64,000 bases of DNA from Candidatus Cohnella colombiensis (lineage in GTDB: Bacteria > Bacillota > Bacilli > Paenibacillales > Paenibacillaceae): assembly GCA_029203125.1 (NCBI GenBank), contig CP119317.1:2356001-2420000 (forward strand). Direction: 5' to 3'. A program made the translations under genes and the position numbers. Under the pieces are notes generated by a model. That model was given only the letters and a program-made list of their open reading frames with translations, made no database searches and was not told the origin of the DNA. Positions 50,817 through 59,814 of this stretch are shown one piece after another. Each line of letters begins with the position of its first letter. Position 1 is the stretch's first letter.

Positions 50817-51095
50817 AATCAATTGAATCCATACGTATAAGGCAACGAAGGGAATTAGTAGCGTTCGAGCATGGAGGTTCAGAGAGTCGGCGGTTGGTGC
50901 AAGCCGATACTCCCGCGAATGTGAATTACGTCCTGGAGCATTTTGCATCCGAACCTGCGAATTCGCAGAAGGGCAAGACGGCAGTCGACCGTTATCCGAC
51001 TGGAGTGGTGAATGTTCATTGCGATCATTCACAATTAGGGTGGTACCGCGATGACTCGTCCCTGTCGATGACAGAGATGGGTCTTTTTTTCGTAT
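50817..51095 (+). ncRNA. T-box leader of tyrS
   Basis: The T-box core AGGGTGGTACCGCG is at 51037-51050 and the specifier is TAC (tyrosine, 50927-50929) in GAATTACGTCC. The terminator GACTCGTCCCTGTC...GACAGAGATGGGTC is followed by seven T residues (51053-51090). Uncharged tRNA-Tyr would permit read-through to tyrS. It overlaps the start region of the divergent penicillin-binding protein gene's upstream sequence. Confidence 0.95.
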
Positions 51096-51121
51096 TGAAC
51101 TAAGTAAAGGAGAGATAAACA

Positions 51122-52408
51122 ATGAGTCAAGAAACAACTAACAATGTTAATACTTTGCTGGAAGAACTCGAATACAGAGGCTTAATTCAGCAAACAACGA
51201 ACCGGGATCAACTAAGTAAGCGTCTAAATGAAGGCAAAATTGCGCTCTATTGTGGATTTGATCCAACCGCGGACAGCTTGCACATTGGACACCTGCTTCC
51301 CATTCTTAGCTTGCGACACTTTCAACTCGCGGGTCATCAACCGATCGCATTAGTCGGTGGCGGAACAGGTATGATTGGCGATCCAAGTGGACGTTCCACA
51401 GAGCGCTCCTTGAACACGTCAGAGACAGTCGTCGCTTGGACCAATAGCTTGAAGCAACAGCTTTCGCGATTTCTTGAATTTAACGAAGCTGCGAATTCTG
51501 CGAAGCTTGTAAGTAACTATGATTGGCTAGCTTCACTGGATACGATCTCCTTCTTGCGAGATGTTGGTAAATACTTCACCGTAAATTACATGCTTGCTAA
51601 AGATTCCGTTGATTCGCGTCTCGCTAACGGGATCTCATACACTGAATTCAGCTACATGATTCTTCAGTCCTATGATTTCTATCGCTTGCAGCAAGATCAC
51701 GGGTGTTCCTTGCAAATTGGGGGAAGTGACCAATGGGGCAACATAACGGCTGGACTAGATCTCATCAGTAAGCTCGATGGTGGCGACGCATATGGCTTAA
51801 CGCTGCCGCTTGTTACGAAAAGTGATGGCAAGAAGTTCGGCAAATCGGAGTCAGGAGCCGTATGGCTCGATCGCAGCAAAACGTCTGCATATCAGTTTTA
51901 TCAATTCTGGTTTAATACAGATGATAACGATGTCATCAAGTTCTTGAAGTACTTCACTTTCTTGTCACACGAACGAATTGATGAGTTGGAGACTGAGCTT
52001 ATGCAACAGCCAGAGAAGCGTGCAGCACAGCGTGAGCTTGCTAGAGAAGTTACTAAGCTTGTTCATGGCCAAGACGCCGTCGATAGCGCCGAGCAAATTA
52101 CGCAAGCGTTGTTCTCTGGTGACGTTACAAAGCTTAACGAGAACGATCTTGTCGAAGCATTGCAAGATATGCCTACGACTGAAGTTGCTGATCAAGCTGA
52201 GATGAGTCTCATGGATCTATTGATCGAGACAAAAGCAGCTCCTTCACGTAGACAGGCGAGACAAGACATTGAGAGTGGAGCTGTCACGGTCAATGGTCAG
52301 AAGCAAACGGATGTGAACGCAGTGCTGACCAAGGAGCAAAGATTACACAATCAATTCATCGTGATCCGTCGCGGTAAGAAAAATTACTTCCTCGTCAAAG
52401 TTCAGTAG
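51122..52408 (+). CDS. tyrS: Tyrosyl-tRNA synthetase
   Basis: A 428-residue class I synthetase that charges tRNA-Tyr. HIGH is exact at residues 54-57; the KMSKS-equivalent is KFGKS at about 238. The C-terminal S4-like RNA-binding domain (about 350-425) has SRRQARQDIESGAVTVNGQK. The start ATG follows AGGAGAGATAAACA. It has the T-box leader described above. The sequence around its stop codon belongs to a repeat shared with 18.3 kb. Confidence 0.97.
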   Translation: MSQETTNNVNTLLEELEYRGLIQQTTNRDQLSKRLNEGKIALYCGFDPTADSLHIGHLLPILSLRHFQLAGHQPIALVGGGTGMIGDPSGRSTERSLNTSETVVAWTNSLKQQLSRFLEFNEAANSAKLVSNYDWLASLDTISFLRDVGKYFTVNYMLAKDSVDSRLANGISYTEFSYMILQSYDFYRLQQDHGCSLQIGGSDQWGNITAGLDLISKLDGGDAYGLTLPLVTKSDGKKFGKSESGAVWLDRSKTSAYQFYQFWFNTDDNDVIKFLKYFTFLSHERIDELETELMQQPEKRAAQRELAREVTKLVHGQDAVDSAEQITQALFSGDVTKLNENDLVEALQDMPTTEVADQAEMSLMDLLIETKAAPSRRQARQDIESGAVTVNGQKQTDVNAVLTKEQRLHNQFIVIRRGKKNYFLVKVQ

Positions 52409-52548
52409 CTCACCTAGATTAAAATGACGTGAAAACGAAGAAATCGCGGTGCTTAGGGGTTATCCCTACGCCGCGATTTCTCTTTTCCCATCACCACGCA
52501 GATTAGTGCGACTTTCTCGGCTTATTTCGCTCGATTTCCTGCACCACA
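52406..52548 (+). repeat. Composite repeat after tyrS, related to the 18.3-18.6 kb array
   Basis: The lead part (TAGCTCACCTAGATTAAAAT, GTGAAAACGAAGAAATC) matches 18298-18370. A strong hairpin GAAATCGCGG...CCGCGATTTC with inner TAGGG-GTTAT-CCCTA (52438-52481) ends in TCTTTT and probably terminates tyrS. One 50-bp unit relative follows (ACCACGCAGATTAGTGCGAC, CTTTCTCGGCTTATTTCG). Confidence 0.8.
52438..52485 (+). terminator. Hairpin terminator of tyrS, carried by the repeat
   Basis: GAAATCGCGG and CCGCGATTTC close a 10-bp stem around a second TAGGG/CCCTA stem; TCTTTT follows. Confidence 0.65.
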
Positions 52549-52549
52549 T

Positions 52550-52701
52550 ATCGATAATGAAAAGAGGGAATGTATCTTCTGGAGGAGCGCTAGCGTTTGC
52601 CTTTACAGACGTGAAATTACCTCGCTAGAGGTTACCCATTCAGATTTCACGGCTGTAACAGCAACCGTAAGAAGATACATCACTAAAAATCCATAATCGA
52701 T
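52550..52701 (+). repeat. ~152-bp structured repeat, copy B
   Basis: Starts ATCGATAATG and ends CCATAATCGAT. ATGTATCTTCT (52570-52580) pairs with AGAAGATACAT (52670-52680). CAGACGTGAAAT (52606-52617) pairs with ATTTCACGGCTG (52644-52655). The apical hairpin is ACCTC-GCTA-GAGGT (52619-52632). Unpaired blocks TAGCGTTTGCCTTT, GTTACCC and AGCAACCGTAAG are the same as in copy A. Confidence 0.85.
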
Positions 52702-52713
52702 AGAAATAGAAAG

Positions 52714-52751
52714 AAGCTGCCTCATAAGTTTTCACTTATGAAACAGCTCCT
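52714..52751 (-). terminator. Terminator after the chemoreceptor gene
   Basis: AGCTGCCTCATAAGT and ACTTATGAAACAGCT pair with loop TTTC, two mismatches. It lies about 22 bases after the chemoreceptor stop. Confidence 0.65.
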
Positions 52752-52771
52752 TAATAGATTAATATACTAAC

Positions 52772-54883
52772 TTACGACACTGTAAACCGACTTAAAGATT
52801 CACGAAGTTGGGTAGATACCGCCTCTAGACGAACAGACAATTGAACGAGTCCATCACTAATATTCATCTGTTCATTGCTGAGCGATGCCACTTCCTCAGA
52901 AGTAGCTGATGATTCCTCAGCAACCGCGCTAACATTGCTCATCGCTAATGACAAAGTCCCTTGTGTACCTTCGAGCTGACGTACAGAATTAGTCGCTTGG
53001 TCCAGACGATCTATAAATCCACTCATATTATCCTGAACAACATAGAAGATTTGATTCGCTTCCCTAACAGATTCAATCTGTTCTTGGAAGATTGGGTATG
53101 CTTCTGACAGTACGCTCACTGTTTCATCAATTTCTAATTGGATCTTCTCTACGATTTCACCAACGACAGTAATCGATTGTCTCGATTGATCCGCGAGCGT
53201 ACGAATTTCATCTGCTACAACCATGAAGCCTTTGCCTGCGGTACCCGCACGTGCTGCTTCGATCGTTGCATTGAGCGATAGAATATTCGTCTGTTTCGAA
53301 ATCTTACCGAGTACATCGAGGATTTTACGAATAGAGCCTGTACTGTCTTTCAATTTATCCACTTTCTCTACCATGTTGCGAGTCATATCTTCTGTTTGAC
53401 CCGTCTTCTCAATAAGGACACCCATGTAATCGGTACCTTTTCGACTTGCTAATTCAACCTCATGAGCCGATTGTCCCATCTGTTCATTTGATTCAATAAC
53501 ATGCTGTACTTGAGAACCGATCTCCAGAGTCATCTCCGACCCCTTCTCCGACTCTACTGCTAGATTAGTAGCACCATTCGCAATTTCTTCCGTCGCAACG
53601 GCGATTTCTTTAGCTGCACCAGCTGTTTTACGAGAAGCATCCGTAAGCGCCGCCGCTGTTTCCAACACTTCTTGTGCAGATTGATTCGTTTGACGAACGA
53701 GACCTGTAATTTCTTCCATCATTCTATTGAAGCTATCCGATAGCTGTCCAATTTCATCTTTTTTACGAATCGAAGAGCGCACAGTAAGATTGCCTTTCTC
53801 GCCTTCGTTCATCAATGTACGCAACTGCGATAAAGGTCGACCCACTGTCAGCATGACGATTACGCCGATTATTGCCGCGATAATTGCAGCAAAGAATGTC
53901 ATCAACCAAGTCAAATTACTAATGACCTTTGCATCCTTTACTAATGCAGATACCGGAATCGTTCCGACAAGCTTCCAATTGTTATTTTTAATAATCCCCA
54001 TGGAAGTTAGCATATTTGCACCATCTGCCTTAATTTCCTTGGAACCTACATCTTCAGGAAGATCGTAAGCATAATTTTGGCCAATTTGATTCATATCTGC
54101 TGCATATACGATCGTATTCTCGTTCGACACGATGTACGAATTGCTATCATCTCCGAACGAGACGGTGCTCATCTGATCTTCAATAGCTTTAAGCTTAATT
54201 TCTATAATAATAAAATATTTGTTCTGAGCAAGATATCTACCTATACCTAAAGTCGGCGAAATTCGCGTGCCATCAAGCCCGCGAGGTAGTGTTGGAATCC
54301 ATACGACTTTACCGCCCGCATCTTGAACATTTTGCAAGTAAGCGAGCTTTCTTACTTCTTCTTGCTTAATCGAGCTACCTGTCGTAATAAAATGATTTTT
54401 CTCATCAAGCGGAATTAAAGAAATGGATTCGATTGTGTTGTTGGCACTCACAACACTCGCCATCTTCTCCGTCAGTTGTCGAGCAGCATTGAACTTCTCA
54501 TAATCATCAGATACAATCCCTAATGTTGCAAGTAACGACATAAAATCGCCATCTGTTATGAATTGAAGCGATTGCCGCTCATACCCCTCCATGAGTAGCC
54601 CAAGCTTTCCTGTAGTGGCAACAGCGGTTTGAACCGATGCGTCCGCAACCTTCTGTTGAATTATCGAACTAGATTTCGAGTAAGAGAACCAACCAAGGGA
54701 CAATACACATACAATAATACTGCAAAAGATTAATAGAAATAACTTCATCCCCACTGAACGAATCGGATTTTCAAATTTGGCCCCTTTTATTTGCCCACCT
54801 ACTCTTTTACTTAAACCGCTTACACTTTGGGTGCCTTTTTTCCAATCGATAGACTCTATCCGATCTTTTAATGACTTTTTCAT
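52772..54883 (-). CDS. Methyl-accepting chemotaxis protein
   Basis: A 703-residue membrane chemoreceptor. Membrane helices at about 47-70 and 315-338 enclose a Cache-type sensor domain. A HAMP linker (about 340-395, GRPLSQLRTLMNEGEKGNL) leads to the signalling domain. The CheA/CheW-contact hairpin tip is LGKISKQTNILSLNATIEAA followed by AGTAGKGFMVVADEI. The N-terminal 45 residues are basic and cytoplasmic. AAGGGTGAT precedes the ATG. The ligand is unknown. No other chemotaxis genes are nearby. Confidence 0.94.
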   Translation of the reverse strand: MKKSLKDRIESIDWKKGTQSVSGLSKRVGGQIKGAKFENPIRSVGMKLFLLIFCSIIVCVLSLGWFSYSKSSSIIQQKVADASVQTAVATTGKLGLLMEGYERQSLQFITDGDFMSLLATLGIVSDDYEKFNAARQLTEKMASVVSANNTIESISLIPLDEKNHFITTGSSIKQEEVRKLAYLQNVQDAGGKVVWIPTLPRGLDGTRISPTLGIGRYLAQNKYFIIIEIKLKAIEDQMSTVSFGDDSNSYIVSNENTIVYAADMNQIGQNYAYDLPEDVGSKEIKADGANMLTSMGIIKNNNWKLVGTIPVSALVKDAKVISNLTWLMTFFAAIIAAIIGVIVMLTVGRPLSQLRTLMNEGEKGNLTVRSSIRKKDEIGQLSDSFNRMMEEITGLVRQTNQSAQEVLETAAALTDASRKTAGAAKEIAVATEEIANGATNLAVESEKGSEMTLEIGSQVQHVIESNEQMGQSAHEVELASRKGTDYMGVLIEKTGQTEDMTRNMVEKVDKLKDSTGSIRKILDVLGKISKQTNILSLNATIEAARAGTAGKGFMVVADEIRTLADQSRQSITVVGEIVEKIQLEIDETVSVLSEAYPIFQEQIESVREANQIFYVVQDNMSGFIDRLDQATNSVRQLEGTQGTLSLAMSNVSAVAEESSATSEEVASLSNEQMNISDGLVQLSVRLEAVSTQLRESLSRFTVS

Positions 54884-54956
54884 ACGCTAGATCACCCTTT
54901 TCAACATTATGTAACAACACCTATTTCAACATGTCAGATCGTATTAATTACCCATA

Positions 54957-55015
54957 CTTTTCTGAATGTCCCCGCAAAGCTTCTTCAACGTCAATGACGT
55001 CAAAGCCGTTTTGCT
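54957..55015 (-). repeat. Dispersed ~60-bp repeat, copy 3 (inverted)
   Basis: On the minus strand GCAAAACGGCTTTGACG, then GACGTTGAAGAAGCTTTGCG and GGGACATTCAGAAAAGT. It closely matches the copy at 4459-4520. It lies upstream of the chemoreceptor. Confidence 0.75.
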
Positions 55016-55018
55016 AGT

Positions 55019-55089
55019 TAAAAAAATATACCTGAACAGCCCCTCATCATCTTTCGATGATCTAACGAAGAGTGCTATATCAGGTATAT
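55019..55089 (-). terminator. Branched terminator of the alaS-to-U32 string
   Basis: AATATACCTGA (55024-55034) pairs perfectly with TCAGGTATATT (55079-55089). The 44 bases between contain a second hairpin CATCATC-TTTC-GATGATC. A run of T residues follows on the minus strand. Confidence 0.8.
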
Positions 55090-55132
55090 TCGACATGAAC
55101 TCGCGTTTATCCTTGTGAATTTGCTTTTTTTT

Positions 55133-56389
55133 TCAGATTCTTTTTCTCATTAAATCGAACGGCTCGACAGGCTGTGCAGTTACAAGTCGAATCTTCTGCA
55201 TGGGATGGCGCGCTACCGTTAGTGGATTGCCCTCATCATCGAAAATTTCAGTGATGTGCTGTGCAAACTGACGCCCTCCAGGACCAATAAATTCAACTTC
55301 CGTTCCTGGCCGGAAATGACTCCGCTGTTGAACTGTAGCAATCCCTGTAGCAGCATCATAATCCAATACAATCGCTGCAAAATCATACGGTGCTGGCTTC
55401 TCCTCAGGCTCATAAATATGCTCTTCAGTTCCTGGAACAGTGTAGAAAAACCCTGTATTTAGTGGTCGATTAGCAGCTTTCCCGATTTCTGCAACCCACT
55501 CAGGACGCAGTACATATCCTTCAGGATCAGCCATATACGCGTCTATCGCTTGCCGATATGCATTGACTACCGTTGCAACATAATGAATACTTTTCATCCG
55601 ACCTTCTACTTTAAAGCTGTCAACACCAGCATCAATTAAATCTGGAAGATGCTGAATCATACATAGATCTTTGGATCCCATCGTGAATAAATTATCTCCC
55701 GGTTCGGAAACGGACTGTTCATCCGCGTGCAAATCGTACTTCCAACGACAAGATTGGCAGCATCCCCCACGGTTAGAGTCACGATCTGTAAAATGATTCG
55801 AAAGCACGCAGCGACCCGACACTGATGAGCACATTGCACCATGAATGAATACTTCTAGCTCGACATCCACGCGAGCTTTCATTTCACGAATTTCATCCAT
55901 CGTTGTTTCTCTGGCCAAAACAACACGGGGTAAACCCTCATCCTTCCAATACTGCACTGCTTGCCAGTTCATCGTTGATTGCTGTGTACTAAGATGAACT
56001 TCCAGCTTTGGTGCAACTCTCATGGCTGTCTCGATAATTACGGGATCAGCTGCAATAATCGCTGAAATCCCTGCCGCTTCGAGTTGACGCAGATAATCTG
56101 CAATTCCGTCCAAATCCTCTTGATGAGCATAAATATTCGTAGCAACGAACACTTTTGCTCCATACTTCGCTGCGAACTCCACGCCTTCGCGCATTTCCTC
56201 AAAGCTAAAGTTGTCTGCATTTGAACGCAACCCATATTGTTGACCGCCGATATATACAGCATCTGCACCATAATGCACTGCAAATTTCAGCTTTTCTAGA
56301 CTGCCTGCTGGTGCTAGCAATTCAGGCTTATCTAACCGATTTCTCTTGCCGTAACGACTATATTCTGGAGATAACGTCGATTGTGTCAT
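55133..56389 (-). CDS. U32 family protein, tRNA 5-hydroxyuridine synthesis (YrrO/TrhP2-like)
   Basis: A 418-residue peptidase-U32-family protein. The family region is KPELLAPAGSLEKLKFAVHYGADAVYIGG (21-49), and the U32 signature EVFIHGAMCSSVSGRCVLSNH (about 175-195) is followed by conserved cysteines RGGCCQSCRW. A C-terminal beta-barrel follows. In B. subtilis the pair YrrN/YrrO (TrhP1/TrhP2) hydroxylates U34 of tRNA, and the cysteines may hold an Fe-S cluster. AGGAGG precedes the ATG. It is 22 bases after its partner. Confidence 0.9.
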   Translation of the reverse strand: MTQSTLSPEYSRYGKRNRLDKPELLAPAGSLEKLKFAVHYGADAVYIGGQQYGLRSNADNFSFEEMREGVEFAAKYGAKVFVATNIYAHQEDLDGIADYLRQLEAAGISAIIAADPVIIETAMRVAPKLEVHLSTQQSTMNWQAVQYWKDEGLPRVVLARETTMDEIREMKARVDVELEVFIHGAMCSSVSGRCVLSNHFTDRDSNRGGCCQSCRWKYDLHADEQSVSEPGDNLFTMGSKDLCMIQHLPDLIDAGVDSFKVEGRMKSIHYVATVVNAYRQAIDAYMADPEGYVLRPEWVAEIGKAANRPLNTGFFYTVPGTEEHIYEPEEKPAPYDFAAIVLDYDAATGIATVQQRSHFRPGTEVEFIGPGGRQFAQHITEIFDDEGNPLTVARHPMQKIRLVTAQPVEPFDLMRKRI

Positions 56390-56411
56390 TGGTGAATCCT
56401 CCTCTCATTCC

Positions 56412-57347
56412 TTAATATACTTGCTCTTTATACAAGAAGCCGAAGCCCAGCTCACGATCTGGATTTTGCAACAATTGAATTTGATGTAGCCATTGATCAT
56501 CGAGTTGATATTGACTCGAATCTCGTTGCCAAGCGTCTAAGGCGCTGCGATAACTGTTGAGAACAGTCACATTATATTCATCAGACTTGAGCAGTGGCTC
56601 AATATAGAAGCTATCTACATTCGCTTTTATAAGCTCAGGGAGCGCCTCAAGCAAGCAAATATCATCCGGACTCATCACGTGTGTGCCATTATCATCCTCA
56701 TAGACAGGAAACTTCTCATCCGGTCGTTCAGTTTCAACGAGGAATAGTCCGTTGTCTGCTCCCTTACGAATTAACCTTGCTTCCTTACCCAGATGCTCCA
56801 TATAGCTCTGCAACAAATTCCGATGGGAATGATATATGTTGGTCATCCCGTGTACTTGAACTTGCAACTCCATCTCGATTTGACTGCGCAGATCAATAAT
56901 TTCATCTTCGTTCAGTTCTCTTGCGATAATGGCGCGGACAGCTCCACGACGTCCCCAATATGCAGATGTCGCCGAATTCGTTCCCGTCATCTCTGCATTC
57001 CATTGCATCTTTAGCTGTGGCGTATATTGACGCACATTCATAAGCACTGCAGGATCGCCAAATACGATCGCATCTGCTCCAGCATCTTGAACAACCTTTA
57101 AATAATCCGGAATATCCGCGAGTTCATCATTCCGAAATAGACGATTCATATTAACATAAGCTTTCGCACCTAACTGATGAGCGAGCTTTACTGCCTCTTT
57201 TAATTGATTCGCTTTAATATCTCCGGGCAACCTCATCCCGAATTTGGCCTCACCAATTAATACCGCTGAAGCGCCCGCTTGTATGAAGCGTTGCATTTGC
57301 TCCAGAGATCCCGCTGAAATTAACAGTTCTGGGATCGATGCTGTCAT
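56412..57347 (-). CDS. U32 family protein, partner (YrrN/TrhP1-like)
   Basis: A 311-residue U32 protein and upstream partner of the YrrO-like gene. It has the TIM-barrel start PELLISAGSLEQMQRFIQAG and the motif-equivalent QVQVHGMTNIYHSHRNLL, in which the cysteines of YrrO are replaced. It lacks the C-terminal barrel, as YrrN does. GGAGGTG precedes the ATG. The pairing suggests a heteromeric tRNA-modifying enzyme. Confidence 0.88.
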   Translation of the reverse strand: MTASIPELLISAGSLEQMQRFIQAGASAVLIGEAKFGMRLPGDIKANQLKEAVKLAHQLGAKAYVNMNRLFRNDELADIPDYLKVVQDAGADAIVFGDPAVLMNVRQYTPQLKMQWNAEMTGTNSATSAYWGRRGAVRAIIARELNEDEIIDLRSQIEMELQVQVHGMTNIYHSHRNLLQSYMEHLGKEARLIRKGADNGLFLVETERPDEKFPVYEDDNGTHVMSPDDICLLEALPELIKANVDSFYIEPLLKSDEYNVTVLNSYRSALDAWQRDSSQYQLDDQWLHQIQLLQNPDRELGFGFLYKEQVY

Positions 57348-57371
57348 CGTTATTCACCTCCGGTAAATCTT

Positions 57372-57431
57372 CGACCCGGCATAGGCGTCTCATCATCTCT
57401 CAAGAGGTGATCTGTCGCTAATCCCGGGTCG
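57372..57431 (-). promoter_or_regulatory. Branched hairpin between mltG and the U32 pair
   Basis: CGACCCGG (57372-57379) pairs with CCGGGTCG (57424-57431). Inside is ATCACCTC-TTGA-GAGATGAT (minus strand). No T run follows, so it may be an mRNA-processing or stability structure rather than a terminator. Confidence 0.5.
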
Positions 57432-57460
57432 GCTGCACTGTTTCACGAGTGCTTATCAAT

Positions 57461-58663
57461 CTATTTCTTTTCGTTCTTTTCACTTAACTGAATATTTTTC
57501 TGATGTTGCTTAAATGTAACTGCGAACAGATGACTATTCGTACCGTCTTTCTTCGTCACGTAGTATACGTAGTCTGTCTCATCCGGATACAGCGCTGCTT
57601 CAATCGACTTATAACTCGGTGCAGCAATCGGTCCAGGTGGCAACCCTTGCTGTAAATACGTGTTATATGGGCTTTCAACTTTCAAGTCCGCGGTAAGCAG
57701 CTTTTCCTTCTGCTTATCAAGCAAGTATTGGATCGTCGCATCAATTTGTAACGGCATTCCAAGACCGAGTCGATTATGGATAACACTCGAAACAATCGGA
57801 CGTTCTTCATCTACAACAACTTCACGCTCTATCAATGAAGCAATGGTGAGTAGCTGGTGTACAGTCATGCCTCGCTCTTCTAACGTCAATTGCCATTCCT
57901 CTGGCAACTGGTCTAGCTTGCGATCAAGCTCTGCTAGCATGCGATTAATGATCTCGGCTTCTGTACTATCACGCTTCATCTCATACGTATCTGGGAATAA
58001 ATAGCCTTCTAACGGATATCTTAGGTTGATGTCTTTGGATAACTCGCTCGTCCAAATCGAACCGGACCATAGCTCTGGTTTCGCTGCTACATCCAAAAAC
58101 TTAGCTTTATCCACTAACCCTGCGTCCGCTAATCTTGAAGCAGTCTGCTCAACAGTGAAGCCTTCTGGAATCGTAAAGCGTATCGTAGCTTCCGCAATAA
58201 TATCCCCTGCATTTAACTTCGCTACAATCTCATCACGTGTCATACCAGGTGTAAGTTCGTATACACCCGCCTGAAACCGTGAGCCCTCACCCTTCAGCTT
58301 CAACCATCCACTAAAAAGAAAAGCGTTCCGTATCAAACCTTTTTGTTCGAGCAGCTCCGCTACACTCTTTGCACGCATCCCTGAGCTTATCGTTACTTCT
58401 ATCGGTGATGATGGAGATACGGAACGCAAGCCATTCCATACATACAATAGTACACTTGAGCCTATACCGATTACGATCGCTAATGCAATTAAGAATGACC
58501 AAAGGAACACCTTCGGCTTACGACGCCGAACAGGTGTGTCGGCTTGTGATTCAGCGCGAGGAATTTGAGCTTCTGTTGTACTTTCTGCGTTATTCTTAAC
58601 GTTAGATTGTACATTGGAACGTGAAATTCTCGTCTCCTCAAACTGTGTATCCTCTCTATCCAA
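57461..58663 (-). CDS. mltG: Endolytic murein transglycosylase MltG
   Basis: A 400-residue YceG-family enzyme that cuts nascent peptidoglycan strands. A cytoplasmic lead of about 50 residues precedes the membrane anchor (VFLWSFLIALAIVIGIGSS). A LysM-like part (about 85-160) and the catalytic domain with the glutamate in SLIEREV follow; NRLGLGMPLQIDATIQYLL and SPYNTYLQQGLPPGPIAAPS are family signatures. TTG at 58663 follows GGAGGGG by seven bases, better than the upstream in-frame start at 58744. It lies downstream of the DUF1292 genes. Confidence 0.93.
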   Translation of the reverse strand: MDREDTQFEETRISRSNVQSNVKNNAESTTEAQIPRAESQADTPVRRRKPKVFLWSFLIALAIVIGIGSSVLLYVWNGLRSVSPSSPIEVTISSGMRAKSVAELLEQKGLIRNAFLFSGWLKLKGEGSRFQAGVYELTPGMTRDEIVAKLNAGDIIAEATIRFTIPEGFTVEQTASRLADAGLVDKAKFLDVAAKPELWSGSIWTSELSKDINLRYPLEGYLFPDTYEMKRDSTEAEIINRMLAELDRKLDQLPEEWQLTLEERGMTVHQLLTIASLIEREVVVDEERPIVSSVIHNRLGLGMPLQIDATIQYLLDKQKEKLLTADLKVESPYNTYLQQGLPPGPIAAPSYKSIEAALYPDETDYVYYVTKKDGTNSHLFAVTFKQHQKNIQLSEKNEKK

Positions 58664-58789
58664 CCCAATTCCCCTCCAGCAACACTTGATTGCAGCAATA
58701 TCGTAATCATTATAAGAATGGAGTATAAATATATCTTCTGACATGTCTAGAAAAAAGAGCGGTCGCCCGCTCTTTAACTACAATAACAC

Positions 58790-59080
58790 TCAGGGCTGAT
58801 CATTATTTCCAAATTGCATATCATCATAAGCCTCTGCGACAGCTTCCCACTCATCATCTTCGACGACGGTTTCTAGCTGCACTTCGCCTTCAGCATCTAC
58901 TGCGACTTGAAAAACTTCAAACGTATCGTCTTGGCGATCTGTCTCTGATTGTAAAATGACATATTGCTTTGCATTCAGCGACAACTCCGCTACAATGTGA
59001 TACGGCAGCGCGCGGTTCTCATCATCTTCCAACTCAATGATGTCTCCATACAGTTGACGCAAGCTAGTTAGCTCACTCAC
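58790..59080 (-). CDS. DUF1292 protein
   Basis: A 96-residue acidic cytoplasmic protein of the DUF1292/YrzB family (IVELEDDENRALPYHIVAEL-like start, DDEWEAVAEAYDDM end). It starts with GTG overlapping the stop of the preceding DUF1292 gene. The family has no known function but travels with ruvX and ireB. The presence of two copies in tandem is characteristic of this locus. Confidence 0.85.
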   Translation of the reverse strand: MSELTSLRQLYGDIIELEDDENRALPYHIVAELSLNAKQYVILQSETDRQDDTFEVFQVAVDAEGEVQLETVVEDDEWEAVAEAYDDMQFGNNDQP

Positions 59081-59388
59081 ACTTCTTCACCCTCGACATC
59101 ATCGAAATCGCCGTTCAAAGTATCGAACGTTTCTTGCACAAGCTCCCATTCCTCTGGATCTTCTAGCAAAGACAAGTGAATGCCATCCTCGTCCTCTTCG
59201 TAACGGAAAGGAAATACTTCTGGCTCTTCCTCATTCTCATCGCCATCTGTTGGAATAAGTAAAATATATTTGCGATCTGAACCATCATTGGGTTCAATGC
59301 GCATTAGCACCTCAAACTCATCTTCGCCTCCTTCTTCATTAGGAATACGAATAAGCTCGATTTCATCGTACTGTTCATCATTCGACAT
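59077..59388 (-). CDS. DUF1292 protein (YrzB-like)
   Basis: A 103-residue very acidic protein of the same family (IRIPNEEGGEDEFEVLMRIE; PFRYEEDEDGIHLSLLEDPEEWE; ETFDTL). It lies nine bases after ruvX and overlaps the second DUF1292 gene. B. subtilis yrzB holds the same position. Confidence 0.88.
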   Translation of the reverse strand: MSNDEQYDEIELIRIPNEEGGEDEFEVLMRIEPNDGSDRKYILLIPTDGDENEEEPEVFPFRYEEDEDGIHLSLLEDPEEWELVQETFDTLNGDFDDVEGEEV

Positions 59389-59397
59389 GTTATTCCC

Positions 59398-59811
59398 TCA
59401 CTTTGCTTTAGAGTCTAGATAATTTTGCAACAATAGCGCTGCAGCCATCTTATCTATTACTAGCTTACGCTTACTCCGACTAACATCCGCTTCGAGTAGA
59501 GCTCGTTCTGCTGACACAGTCGTCAGACGTTCATCCCACATCTGCACTGGCAGCGTTAGCATCTCTCTGAGTTGATCTGCAAATGCAATACAGTATTCAC
59601 CACTAGGTCCAATCGTACCGTTCATGTTCTTAGGCAATCCGACGACAATCGATTCTACCTCGTGCTGCTTGACTAGGTCTGCAATTCGCGCGAACTCATC
59701 TTTAACAATCTTGCGATCTATAACCTCTAAACCTTGCGCTGTCCAACCAAATGCATCACTAAGGGCGACCCCGATTCGCCGTTCACCATAATCCAGTCCT
59801 AAGACTCTCAT
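59398..59811 (-). CDS. ruvX: RuvX/YqgF-type Holliday junction resolvase-like nuclease
   Basis: A 137-residue RNase H-fold protein. Catalytic D6 is in LGLDYGERRIGVALSD, the glutamate in VVGLPKNMNG region, and the last acidic pair in VQMWDERLTTVSAERAL. In bacteria it is needed for 16S rRNA processing. It starts four bases after ireB stop. Confidence 0.94.
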   Translation of the reverse strand: MRVLGLDYGERRIGVALSDAFGWTAQGLEVIDRKIVKDEFARIADLVKQHEVESIVVGLPKNMNGTIGPSGEYCIAFADQLREMLTLPVQMWDERLTTVSAERALLEADVSRSKRKLVIDKMAAALLLQNYLDSKAK

Positions 59812-59814
59812 CGG

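Noticed and set aside
50786..51103. 105-codon frame before tyrS
   Set aside because: It overlaps the tyrS promoter, T-box and terminator exactly.
50703..51137. 145-residue N-terminal extension of the penicillin-binding protein
   Set aside because: It would cover the whole tyrS leader in antisense and has no family similarity; the AGGAGG-ATG at 50702 is the start.
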